From CAVHXA01 sp963639765 (GTDB lineage Bacteria > Bacillota > Clostridia > Oscillospirales > Oscillospiraceae), in the NCBI GenBank assembly GCA_963639765.1, contig CAVHXA010000011.1, positions 1-57,754 of the forward strand: a stretch of DNA of 57,754 nucleotides, written 5' to 3'. Shown one piece after another: positions 33,476-41,236 of the stretch. A program made the translations under genes and the position numbers. The notes under the pieces were generated by a model. That model had not been told where the DNA came from. It ran no database searches and saw only the letters and a list, made by a program, of their open reading frames with translations. Position 1 is the stretch's first letter. Each line of letters opens with the position of its first letter.

Positions 33476-34414
33476 ATGAATAAGAACCTGGATTTTGACA
33501 CCAAGCTTGCCATTGTACAAGCTGGACAGGCAGTTGAGAACGTCCACAGCTGGCATGCCATCCTGCATGCCGGCGGCCATACCACAGAGGAAGTAGAGAC
33601 CTTCTGGAGCAAGTATCGGGATGATCTGTACTGGGGCTACAACATGGCAGGCAAGTACGGCCGCGACGAGGTTGTCGAGGGCTGGTGTAACGGCCTGGAG
33701 GGCGGCGCCTATGGTATGTACGCCCGGATGAACGAGCTGTATCCCGAAACAATCGGTATGGATCCGCTGCCTTTGAGCGAATACTCTCTGCACGCTGTGG
33801 GCCTGCCCGTGGTAGAGATCGGTCGTGATCTGAAGACAGCTCGTGCTGTGTTCTACTCCACTGGCATGCTCTGCCGGAACATTGCCACCAACGGCAAGAA
33901 GATGGCTGTTTGGATGCTCGAACGCTATGGCGAGGATTACGTTTTGGAAGACGGCTACTGGAAGATCCTTCATGAATGCGTGCTCAACGACTCCGGCGGC
34001 GCCCAGGATGTGACGAACTTTGGCTGGGATGCCTATCAGAAAATGCTGAATCCCGGTATGGGCCGCGGCCCCGGTGGCGGTCAGGGCGGACCCGGCGGCA
34101 AGGGCGGACCAGGCGGCCCAGGCGGTCAGGGTGGACCCGGTGGTCCCGGCGGCCAGGGTGGACCCGGTGGTCCCGGTGGCCAGGGAGGTCCCGGCGCTGC
34201 TCCCAACGGCAAGCAGTTTGACAAGAAAGCCTATTCCAAGATGGGTGCCGGAAGCGGCGCCGGAATGGGCAGCATGCCCGGTGCCCACATTACCTACACA
34301 CCTACCCAGACCCCCCAGGACTCTACGCCTCTTCCCGAGCCCTTCGAGACCCTGGACTTTGTAAAGACCCACTATGTTGTTGGTCTGGGAGAAAACAAGG
34401 GCGCAAAGCGCTGA
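33476..34414 (+). CDS. SnoaL/NTF2-like protein with Gly-Gly-Pro linker (operon gene 4)
   Basis: 312 residues. Residues 1-195 are NTF2-like (TEEVETFWSKYRDDLYWGYN, KYGRDEVVEGWCNGLE, YWKILHECVLND). Residues 196-240 are a Gly-Gly-Pro/Gly-Gly-Gln tract similar to gene 1. Residues 241-312 form a tail with HITYTPTQTPQ and LPEPFETLDF, echoing the gene 2 tail. GAGGAGG lies 8 bases upstream. The GGP tract inserted between fold and tail suggests a flexible or polyglycine-II type tether joining it to gene 1 product. No signal peptide. Followed by a terminator. Confidence 0.8.
   Translation: MNKNLDFDTKLAIVQAGQAVENVHSWHAILHAGGHTTEEVETFWSKYRDDLYWGYNMAGKYGRDEVVEGWCNGLEGGAYGMYARMNELYPETIGMDPLPLSEYSLHAVGLPVVEIGRDLKTARAVFYSTGMLCRNIATNGKKMAVWMLERYGEDYVLEDGYWKILHECVLNDSGGAQDVTNFGWDAYQKMLNPGMGRGPGGGQGGPGGKGGPGGPGGQGGPGGPGGQGGPGGPGGQGGPGAAPNGKQFDKKAYSKMGAGSGAGMGSMPGAHITYTPTQTPQDSTPLPEPFETLDFVKTHYVVGLGENKGAKR
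34061..34195 (+). repeat. Gly-Gly-Pro coding tandem repeat, gene 4
   Basis: A GC-rich tandem tract with a higher-order unit GGP-GGP-GGQ repeated three times, encoding residues 196-240. The Gln at every third triplet makes it more regular than the gene 1 tract. Confidence 0.88.
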
Positions 34415-34431
34415 CGCTTCCTTTCTTTTTT
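34406..34431 (+). terminator. Weak intrinsic terminator after the SnoaL operon
   Basis: A 5-bp stem (AAGCG-CTGA-CGCTT, overlapping the stop codon) is followed by CCTTTCTTTTTT. The short stem suggests partial read-through into the next gene. Confidence 0.45.
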
Positions 34432-34634
34432 GGCGGGCTGTCGTGTCAGCGGCGGCAGCCTGCCGAGATCTTTCCTACAACAGATTTGCTGCTGTATGTC
34501 AGACCGGTATGTGCACTGAACAACACAAGATTTCCGGATGTTTGCATATATGGAGACATTCTGCCTGTCAGACAGACAATCAAACGGAGTGTTATCATTT
34601 CATCGCTTGAAACCCGAAAAGAAGGAGGTTCCAA

Positions 34635-36383
34635 ATGAAAAAGTATCTGGCTCTTTTACTTGCTCTGGCCATGCTGTTTTCCGTGATGGCAGGCTGCGCA
34701 AAAACCGAAACCACAACCGAGCCTGCAGAAACGCAGGCATCATCCGAAACCGAGCCTGCAGCTGCTGCGGAAAGCAGTCAGACTGAAGAAGCCACCGAAC
34801 CTGCAGCAGCCGAGGAAGAAGCTGAGACTGTGCAGAGCGAAGAAGAAACGGCAGCAGAGACGGTTGTCGAAGAAGTAGAAGAGGTGATCGGCCCTGATTA
34901 TTACTATGTAACAGACGGCGATCCCATCGAAATTTCGCTGACCTTCAGCTATATGTACTGGTTTTCGACCATGTTTGATTCCTGGGGAAGCTCTCCGTGG
35001 TGGCAGCCTGTTGAAGAAGCCACAAACGTAAAGTTTGTCTTCAATGAGCTTATGAACACAACCTACAGCGAAAAAGTCAGTTTGATGATTGCCGGCGGGG
35101 ATACAACCGACACCATAACCGAACTTGCCTCTGTATATTCCGGCGGTCTCAAGGGTGCTATCGACGATGAGGTAATCTATGACGTGGCTCCCTATATTGA
35201 GGAATATGCTCCTCTGTATTATGAACGCCTGTATGCGGGCACAGAAGAAGCAGATAACATGCTTGACGGCATCACCAACGAAGACGGTACGATGGGCGCC
35301 ATGTATGCCATGCTCGAGGAGCCGCTCGGCATTACCGGCGGCAGCTGGATTCGCACCGACTGGCTCGAAGGTGTCGGCATGGAGATCCCAACCACTATCG
35401 ACGAGCTGTATGAGGTGCTCTGCGCCTTCCGCGACAAATACAACGCGGACGCGGCACTGTATCAGAATATCGGCGTTAACGATGTGGGCGTAAAGGTCCA
35501 GAACGTCTGGAACGCCTTTGGCGAGCTGGCCTACTTCGTGGAAGACGGCCAGGTGAAATACGGACTTGAGCAGCCTTATGCACAGGATTATTTCATCTAT
35601 CTGCGCAAGCTGGCCGATGCCGGCGTGTTTACCACCAGCGAATATACCGACCTGACCACAAAGGAGCTTATGAGCCAGAACCGTACCGGTATGTTTGGTG
35701 ACAATATCTCCACGATTGCAAACAATCTGGTTTTGATGGATGAGGGCGTTACCGTAAAAGCCATCGCTGCCTTCGGGGAGCCCACGGAATATGGCTCGTT
35801 CGATTCACTTATTCCCGGGCAGAGCGCTGCACTGAGCCTGTTTACAACCTGCGAATATCCGGAGCTGGTCCTCAAAATGTGCAACTGGCTGTATACCGAA
35901 GAGGGCAGCCTGCATGCCAATTATGGCCTGGAGGGGCTGAGCTTTGAATATGATGCAGACGGCAACCCAACCTTTACCGATCTTGTCATCAACAACCCGG
36001 ATGGCATTCCTGTTGATGCGGCTCTTGGGTATTGGACCGATCGCACCTTCCTTCCTGCCCTGCTCGATGGCTTCCGCACATACTACAACTACGAAGACTA
36101 TCAGCTTGAAGCCAGTGACATCTGGGCAACTGCCTATACAGGCAACTCCAAGACCATGCCCTCTGTTACCCTTACTACCGAAGAGAACGATTCTATCCGC
36201 AATGCCAGAAGTGATTTGAACACATATCTTAACGAGCAGGAAAACCTGCTGGTTTTCGGCAGCAAGGATCCCTCTGACGATGCTACCTGGCAGGCGTTTG
36301 TCGACGGAATGCAGTCTTATCTGCCTTTGCTGCTTGAGGTCAATCAGACGGCCTATGATCGCTATCTGAAGGCACACGAATAA
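34635..36383 (+). CDS. Extracellular solute-binding lipoprotein (family 1), orphan
   Basis: 582 residues. Lipoprotein signal (MKKYLALLLALAMLFSVMAGC) followed by an acidic Glu/Ala/Thr-rich spacer of about 65 residues, then a family 1 binding fold (EISLTFSYMYWFSTMF, VSLMIAGGDTTDTI, LEGVGMEIPTTIDELYEVL, MCNWLYTEEG) as in LplA-like sugar-binding proteins. No permease or ATPase gene is adjacent, so it must share a transporter encoded elsewhere. AAGGAGG precedes the ATG. It lies 220 bases downstream of the SnoaL operon in the same direction and may deliver that operon's substrate. The palindrome CTGTC-A-GACAG (34565-34575) lies in its leader. Confidence 0.88.
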   Translation: MKKYLALLLALAMLFSVMAGCAKTETTTEPAETQASSETEPAAAAESSQTEEATEPAAAEEEAETVQSEEETAAETVVEEVEEVIGPDYYYVTDGDPIEISLTFSYMYWFSTMFDSWGSSPWWQPVEEATNVKFVFNELMNTTYSEKVSLMIAGGDTTDTITELASVYSGGLKGAIDDEVIYDVAPYIEEYAPLYYERLYAGTEEADNMLDGITNEDGTMGAMYAMLEEPLGITGGSWIRTDWLEGVGMEIPTTIDELYEVLCAFRDKYNADAALYQNIGVNDVGVKVQNVWNAFGELAYFVEDGQVKYGLEQPYAQDYFIYLRKLADAGVFTTSEYTDLTTKELMSQNRTGMFGDNISTIANNLVLMDEGVTVKAIAAFGEPTEYGSFDSLIPGQSAALSLFTTCEYPELVLKMCNWLYTEEGSLHANYGLEGLSFEYDADGNPTFTDLVINNPDGIPVDAALGYWTDRTFLPALLDGFRTYYNYEDYQLEASDIWATAYTGNSKTMPSVTLTTEENDSIRNARSDLNTYLNEQENLLVFGSKDPSDDATWQAFVDGMQSYLPLLLEVNQTAYDRYLKAHE

Positions 36384-36415
36384 GCCATATTGCACAAATT
36401 TCTCGAAAATAGAAG

Positions 36416-36440
36416 CGCCCCTGCCGCAGCGGCAGGGGCG
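36416..36440. terminator. Bidirectional terminator between lipoprotein gene and rpe
   Basis: A perfect 11-bp GC-rich stem (CGCCCCTGCCG, loop CAG). On the minus strand it is followed by CTTCTATTTTCG, so it fits rpe best, and it also stops the convergent lipoprotein transcript. Confidence 0.8.
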
Positions 36441-36472
36441 TCTGGCTTATTGGTGAAAAATCACTCAGGCGG

Positions 36473-37126
36473 TCAACCGCGCAGAGCTGCAATGTATTCA
36501 GACATATCCGGCGCGTGAAACAGCGCACTGCCTGAAACCAGTATATCGGCTCCGGCGTTGCGGCAGAGGACTGCCGTATCGAGGTTTATTCCACCGTCGA
36601 CTTCGAGCAGCGTGGCCGGGAAATGCAGTGAAATAATGTCATGAAGTGCACGAAGCTTGTCTATCTGGTCTGCCATAAAGCTCTGACCGCCGAAACCGGG
36701 CTCGACTGTCATGACCAGAATAAGGTCACACAGGGAAAGAAGCGGCTCGATTTCTGAAATGGGAGTGCCGGGCTTTAGCGAAAGACCTGCCTGGCCGCCA
36801 AGCTGACGGATCTGTGAAAGTGCTGCTGCCGTATTCTCAACGGTGTCGGATTCTATGTGTATGGTAAGGAAATGGGCGCCTGCCTGCATGAACTGGGAAA
36901 TATAGCGGATGGGACGATCAATCATCAGGTGCACGTCAAGAGGCAGCTGTGCTACGCGGTGGATAGCGGCTGTAACCGGGATGCCGATTGTGATGTTTGG
37001 TACAAAAAGGCCGTCCATTACGTCTATATGCAGGTAGTCTGCTCCGGCATTTTTGCATCGTTCAATGTCGTGCTGCAGGTTGACATAGTCTGCAGACAGA
37101 ATGGATGGTGCTATCCTGATATCCAT
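36473..37126 (-). CDS. rpe: Ribulose-phosphate 3-epimerase
   Basis: It interconverts ribulose 5-phosphate and xylulose 5-phosphate in the pentose phosphate pathway. TIM-barrel motifs are present: IAPSILSADYVNL, HIDVMDGLFVPN, DVHLMI, MTVEPGFGGQSFM (metal and phosphate site) and LEVDGGIN, ending SGSALF. 217 residues is standard. Firmicutes often have rpe beside rsgA and a kinase/phosphatase pair, which are absent here. It has its own promoter in the region shared with xpaC. Confidence 0.96.
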   Translation of the reverse strand: MDIRIAPSILSADYVNLQHDIERCKNAGADYLHIDVMDGLFVPNITIGIPVTAAIHRVAQLPLDVHLMIDRPIRYISQFMQAGAHFLTIHIESDTVENTAAALSQIRQLGGQAGLSLKPGTPISEIEPLLSLCDLILVMTVEPGFGGQSFMADQIDKLRALHDIISLHFPATLLEVDGGINLDTAVLCRNAGADILVSGSALFHAPDMSEYIAALRG

Positions 37127-37196
37127 AAAAGATTCCTGCCCCTTTGTGTACTGAACTGTCGGGAGTATGTTGGCATGCTACATACGCGACACCCCT

Positions 37197-37225
37197 ATTG
37201 TATGGCAGGTCATGGAAAAAGTCAA
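37197..37225 (-). promoter_or_regulatory. Promoter of rpe
   Basis: On the minus strand: TTGACT (37220-37225), a 17-base spacer and TACAAT (37197-37202), about 70 bases upstream of the rpe start. Confidence 0.65.
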
Positions 37226-37241
37226 CGTTCTGTGAACTGAC

Positions 37242-37270
37242 TTGACGAAATCTATGGTCCGCGATACAAT
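37242..37270 (+). promoter_or_regulatory. Promoter of the xpaC-telA operon
   Basis: TTGACG (37242-37247), a 17-base spacer and TACAAT (37265-37270). It stands almost back to back with the rpe promoter, the two -35 boxes being 16 bases apart. Confidence 0.7.
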
Positions 37271-37337
37271 GAAGCTACTAGACCAATTGGGGCAGGTCGC
37301 ATCCGACCCTTACCCCGGACAAAGGAGGAAGGGCTGT

Positions 37338-38003
37338 ATGAAGGCGGTGAAAAAGCCATCTGCAATTCCCCTGTATGGAACGGCTGCGGTCTGGCTTATA
37401 TGGTGTCTTTGCCTTCCGCTGTATCGGCTGTGGCACTTTCTGCTTTTAGCGGCTTTTTGCAGCGGTGCCTTTCTGCTGCTGAAAAAATGCTTTCCGCCAA
37501 AGGTATACTATATCCGGCAGCCTGAGGCAGAACCAAACACCGGAAATGCTGCTCTTGACGAAACCATTCGCCTCGGAAGAAGCTATCTGGCCGAAATCCA
37601 ACAGCTGAATAACGACATTCCGGATGCCGAAATTTCAGATCAGCTTGACCGGATGCAGAGTACCACAAAAAAGATATTTGACTATCTGTCGCTGCACGAA
37701 GAGCAGCTGACACAAACCAGACGCTTTATGAACTACTACCTGCCCACCACGCTGAAGCTCCTGCACACCTATACTGAGCTGAGCAGCCAGGGCACTGCAG
37801 GAAAAAACGTTACAGAAGCAAAAGACAAAATCAAAAATATGCTTGATATGGTCAATCAGGCCTTCAGCAGACAACTCGACAGTCTGTTTGCAAGTCAGGT
37901 GATGGATATCACTGCTGAGATCCGGACTCTGCATACCATGATGGTATCCGAGGGATTTGCGGATGATGAGACATCTGCCTTTTCCACGAAGGATACGCAA
38001 TAA
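37338..38003 (+). CDS. xpaC: XpaC-like membrane protein
   Basis: 221 residues: two N-terminal membrane helices (LYGTAAVWLIWCLCLPLYRLW and HFLLLAAFCSGAFLLL), then a helical cytosolic domain with LDETIRLGRSYLAEIQQLNNDIPDAEISDQ. This is the XpaC ('bromo-chloroindolyl phosphate hydrolysis') family usually paired with telA. AAAGGAGG precedes the ATG. First gene of a four-gene operon with telA, lemA and a TPM protein, associated with envelope or toxic-compound stress. The gap of 222 bases to telA has no gene I can support. Confidence 0.82.
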   Translation: MKAVKKPSAIPLYGTAAVWLIWCLCLPLYRLWHFLLLAAFCSGAFLLLKKCFPPKVYYIRQPEAEPNTGNAALDETIRLGRSYLAEIQQLNNDIPDAEISDQLDRMQSTTKKIFDYLSLHEEQLTQTRRFMNYYLPTTLKLLHTYTELSSQGTAGKNVTEAKDKIKNMLDMVNQAFSRQLDSLFASQVMDITAEIRTLHTMMVSEGFADDETSAFSTKDTQ

Positions 38004-38225
38004 TGCAGCCTTTAGCAGACAATGCCTGCCATACACCGACCTTGCTACTCTCAGCAAATCTGTACTGCAGTTCTCAAAAGAATCTGACCACGGCTGCAAT
38101 TGTTGGATGCCGTACACCTTAGAACAGTTCCTACTGCCAACAGAAGCATTTGTCCAAAATTCAACTGCCCCGCATACAGCCACAATCGGAATCGTATCAC
38201 AAACATCAAAAGGAGCCGCACCAAG

Positions 38226-39365
38226 ATGGACAATTTTGAAATGACATTGACCCCGGAGCTTGGCACACAGCCAGCCGCACCAGATGCCATACTTTCCATA
38301 CCTGAGGAAAAGAAAGCTGCACAGCCGGCAGGCCCGGATATGAGTATGCTTACCGAAGCTGAACAAAAAACAGTAATGGATTTTTCAGAAAAGATCGATA
38401 TCAGCAATTCTACCGTGGTTCTGCAATACGGCGCGGGGGCACAGAAAAATATTGCGGATTTTTCTGAGTCGGCACTTAATTCCGTGCGCACCAAAGACCT
38501 GGGTGAGGTCGGAACCATGATCGGCAGTCTGGTTGTTGAGTTGAAAAGCTTTGATGCAGACGAAGAACGCAAGGGTCTGCGCGGTCTTTTTAGGCGCGCA
38601 GGTGACAATATGGAGGCCATGAAGGCCAAGTATGCCAAAGTTGAGGTCAATGTAGACAAAATTGCCGAGCAGCTCGAAAAGCATCAGATAGTTCTGCTGA
38701 AGGATGTAGCTCTGCTCGACCAGATGTACGATAAAAACCTGGATTATTACAAACAGTTGACCATGTATATCCTTGCCGGGCAGCAACGTCTGCAGAAGGA
38801 ACGCAGCACGACTCTGCAGGAGCTGCGCAGCAAGGCTGCACAGACCGGCTCTGCTGCCGATGCACAGGCCGCAAATGATTTTGCCAATGCCTGCACTCGC
38901 TTTGAAAAAAAGCTGCATGACCTTGAACTTACACGGGTGATCTGTATCCAGATGGGCCCACAGATCCGAATGCTGCAAAACAACGACACAATCATGTCGG
39001 AGAAAATCCAGACCTCGCTGGTGAACACAATTCCTTTGTGGAAGAGCCAGATGGTTCTGGCTCTGGGCCTGAATCATTCACAGCAGGCATTGCAGGCCCA
39101 ACGCGCCGTTACCGATATGACCAATGCACTGCTGACCAAAAACGCGGATATGCTCAAGATGGGTACAATCGAAACTGCCAAAGAATCCGAACGCGCGATT
39201 GTAGACATCGAAACTCTGCAGCATACCAACGAAAGCCTTATCTCTACCCTCGATGAGGTGCTGACCATTCAGACTGAGGGCGCACAAAAACGTCGCGAGG
39301 CGGAGGCAGAGCTGCGCAGGATCGAGGGCGAGCTAAAACAGAAGCTTCTTGAGGTCAGAGGTTAG
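38226..39365 (+). CDS. telA: Toxic anion resistance protein TelA
   Basis: 379 residues, largely helical, with conserved features of the TelA family: VGTMIGSLVVELKSFDADEE, KGLRGLFRRAGDN, AGQQRLQKE and NTIPLWKSQMVLALGLNHSQQAL. The family is linked to tellurite and antimicrobial resistance and to cell envelope stress, with unclear mechanism. The ATG at 38226 follows AAAAGGAG. The lemA gene starts 3 bases after its stop. Confidence 0.93.
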   Translation: MDNFEMTLTPELGTQPAAPDAILSIPEEKKAAQPAGPDMSMLTEAEQKTVMDFSEKIDISNSTVVLQYGAGAQKNIADFSESALNSVRTKDLGEVGTMIGSLVVELKSFDADEERKGLRGLFRRAGDNMEAMKAKYAKVEVNVDKIAEQLEKHQIVLLKDVALLDQMYDKNLDYYKQLTMYILAGQQRLQKERSTTLQELRSKAAQTGSAADAQAANDFANACTRFEKKLHDLELTRVICIQMGPQIRMLQNNDTIMSEKIQTSLVNTIPLWKSQMVLALGLNHSQQALQAQRAVTDMTNALLTKNADMLKMGTIETAKESERAIVDIETLQHTNESLISTLDEVLTIQTEGAQKRREAEAELRRIEGELKQKLLEVRG

Positions 39366-39368
39366 GCC

Positions 39369-40001
39369 GTGACGGATGTTCAGCAAAAAGACCGGGACAG
39401 TGCTGTTTTTTCGACAGCTCAGGAGTTTACACAACCGGACAGGCAGAATCTTTTGCAAAGCAGCCGGTTTGCGGCAGCTGTTCTGGTGGCGGTGATTGTA
39501 TTTGGCAGCCTGTTTGGCGTTCGTCGCAGCCTGAATCGTGCAGAAGAAAAAATAACCCGGCAGTTTTATACCATTTCCAGCGATGAACCGTATGGGATCG
39601 CCACCGATCTTGACAAAATCCTGGAGTTTTCCGGAAACCTCATAACCATTGCCAACAAATACGGCAGCGCATACTCCGATTGTGTTGAGAACGCCGCAGA
39701 GGCCAGACTTGCGCTGAGTGAGGCACAGGGCCCGGCTGAGAGCTATGCGGCCAATGAGAAGCTGACCCTGGCTGTGCAGGCTCTGAATGCAGCTATGGCA
39801 GATGGTAACCTGAGCGAAACGGACGAGCAATATCGTGTACAGCTATACGCGAGCATCCAGTCGCGCAATTCCATTATTGCGCATGAGGCAAGCGACTACA
39901 ATACACAGGTTCGTGAATTCAATCAAACCGTGCTGGGCTCCTTTCTTGCAGATATATTGGGGCCTCTGCTTGGAGTGGAAAAATTAGAGGAGTATCACTG
40001 A
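39369..40001 (+). CDS. LemA-like membrane-anchored protein
   Basis: 210 residues with one helix (FAAAVLVAVIVFGSLFGV) and a mostly helical exterior domain including SRNSIIAHEASDYNTQVREFNQ, the LemA hallmark (Y-N-x-x-V-x-x-F-N). It starts with GTG after AGAGGTTAGG. It lies between telA and the TPM gene with single-base spacing to the latter. LemA proteins are poorly understood and often accompany TPM-domain proteins. Confidence 0.8.
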   Translation: MTDVQQKDRDSAVFSTAQEFTQPDRQNLLQSSRFAAAVLVAVIVFGSLFGVRRSLNRAEEKITRQFYTISSDEPYGIATDLDKILEFSGNLITIANKYGSAYSDCVENAAEARLALSEAQGPAESYAANEKLTLAVQALNAAMADGNLSETDEQYRVQLYASIQSRNSIIAHEASDYNTQVREFNQTVLGSFLADILGPLLGVEKLEEYH

Positions 40002-40002
40002 T

Positions 40003-40995
40003 ATGAAGCAAAAACGACTGTTGGCTCGGCTTTTGCTGGTGGTGCTGCTGGCGTTGAGTTGCCTGCCGGATGCACTGGCTGCGAGAGATATTGTTCAGCC
40101 AACCGAACAGCTATATGCAGCAGATTATGCCAACATCCTGAGTCAGGAGACCGAACAGTGGATCGTTGATCAGTCAACGGAGCTGAAACAGCTCTGCGGC
40201 GGCGAGATTGCTGTGGTAACCATTGATTTTTTAAACGATCTCAATGCCGAAGAATACTGCTATGAGCTCATCAATCAATGGGGCGTGGGCGACAAGGATA
40301 AAAACAACGGAACAGTTCTGCTGCTGGTTCCCGGAGAGGGAAAGGGCTGGATTACCAGAGGCACCGGTCTGGAGGATTATCTGTCTGATGCCCAGCTTGA
40401 GACAATTCTGAACAAATACCTCTGGGATGATTTTGATGCAGGCCGATATGATATTGCCGTGAAAAACACCGTTGCATCGGTGCTTGAGTTCTACGAAAGC
40501 TATTATGGCATCAGCCTGGGCACACAGAATCAGCAGACCGATCAGCAGATTGTACAGCCTGAGCATGCGGCAGAGCCGGAGTCAAAGCACAATACCGGCG
40601 GATACGTTGCGCTGGTGATAGTTATTCTGGTTGTGTTTCTGGTTTGCGGTTCCTCGGGCAGATCATACGGGACGAGAAGAAGTACTGTTGTTTTTTTGCC
40701 GCGGTTCTTCGGTGGCCACCGCCGTCCTCCGCGCAATCCATCACCCAGAGGACCTCGCGGGCCGACAAGACCCGGCGGATTTGGCACGGGCAGCTTCCAT
40801 AGCGGCAGCTTTGGCGGAGGTGCAGGCCGAGGTGGCGGAGCCGGACGCAGCAGCAGTTTTAGAGGAAGCAATTTCCGAGGCGGCGGCTTCGGCGGAGGAG
40901 GTCGGAGCGGTGGCAGCTTTGGCGGCGGATCGGGTCGGAGCGGTGGCAGCTTTGGCGGCGGATCGGGTCGGGGCGGTGGAGCCGGACGAAAATAA
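40003..40995 (+). CDS. TPM-domain protein with Gly-rich tail
   Basis: 330 residues: signal peptide (LLARLLLVVLLALSC to ALA), TPM phosphatase-like domain (about 35-170; TEQLYAADYANILSQETE, VVTIDFLNDL, WGVGDKDKNNGTVLLLVP), membrane helix (YVALVIVILVVFLVCG), then a Gly/Arg/Ser-rich cytosolic tail (GGGSGRSGGSFGGG repeats). This matches the YgcG-type family. The tail differs from the GGP tracts at 31-34 kb in lacking Pro periodicity. Last gene of the operon; AGAGGAG precedes the ATG. Confidence 0.88.
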   Translation: MKQKRLLARLLLVVLLALSCLPDALAARDIVQPTEQLYAADYANILSQETEQWIVDQSTELKQLCGGEIAVVTIDFLNDLNAEEYCYELINQWGVGDKDKNNGTVLLLVPGEGKGWITRGTGLEDYLSDAQLETILNKYLWDDFDAGRYDIAVKNTVASVLEFYESYYGISLGTQNQQTDQQIVQPEHAAEPESKHNTGGYVALVIVILVVFLVCGSSGRSYGTRRSTVVFLPRFFGGHRRPPRNPSPRGPRGPTRPGGFGTGSFHSGSFGGGAGRGGGAGRSSSFRGSNFRGGGFGGGGRSGGSFGGGSGRSGGSFGGGSGRGGGAGRK

Positions 40996-41110
40996 ATCTG
41001 GCAGAACTTTGCCGGTTTGTGTAAGTCTGCCGCAGCAGTCATACCACAGAAAGCCCGGATTTGGTTCGGATGCGCGGCCTTGTGCAATGTCGAAAAGAAT
41101 CCTCTTCGCT

Positions 41111-41139
41111 GCGTCCCTCTCAAAAAGAGGGACGCTTTT
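41111..41139 (+). terminator. Intrinsic terminator of the xpaC-TPM operon
   Basis: A perfect 10-bp stem (GCGTCCCTCT / AGAGGGACGC, arms 41111-41120 and 41126-41135) followed by TTTTC. Confidence 0.9.
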
Positions 41140-41194
41140 CTGTTTCGCTGCATAAATTGTTTACGCGATTTGGGATGCAAAGCCGATCAAAGTG

Positions 41195-41203
41195 TGATAC
41201 AAT
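41195..41203 (+). promoter_or_regulatory. Extended -10 promoter of mnmG
   Basis: TGA-TACAAT forms an extended -10 (TGN plus TACAAT at 41198-41203), about 33 bases before the start. No good -35 is present, which is consistent with an extended -10 class promoter. Confidence 0.5.
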
Positions 41204-41236
41204 TTCCGGGAGATTTTGCTTGAAGAGGAAATGTAT

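Noticed and set aside
31203..34195. CRISPR-like or minisatellite repeat array
   Set aside because: The repeats are short, in frame, and encode GGP triplets with varied third positions inside two genes. There are no spacers.
40542..41180. Minus-strand Pro-rich open frame opposite the TPM gene
   Set aside because: Shadow of the Gly-rich tail on the plus strand; it overlaps a well-supported gene and a terminator.
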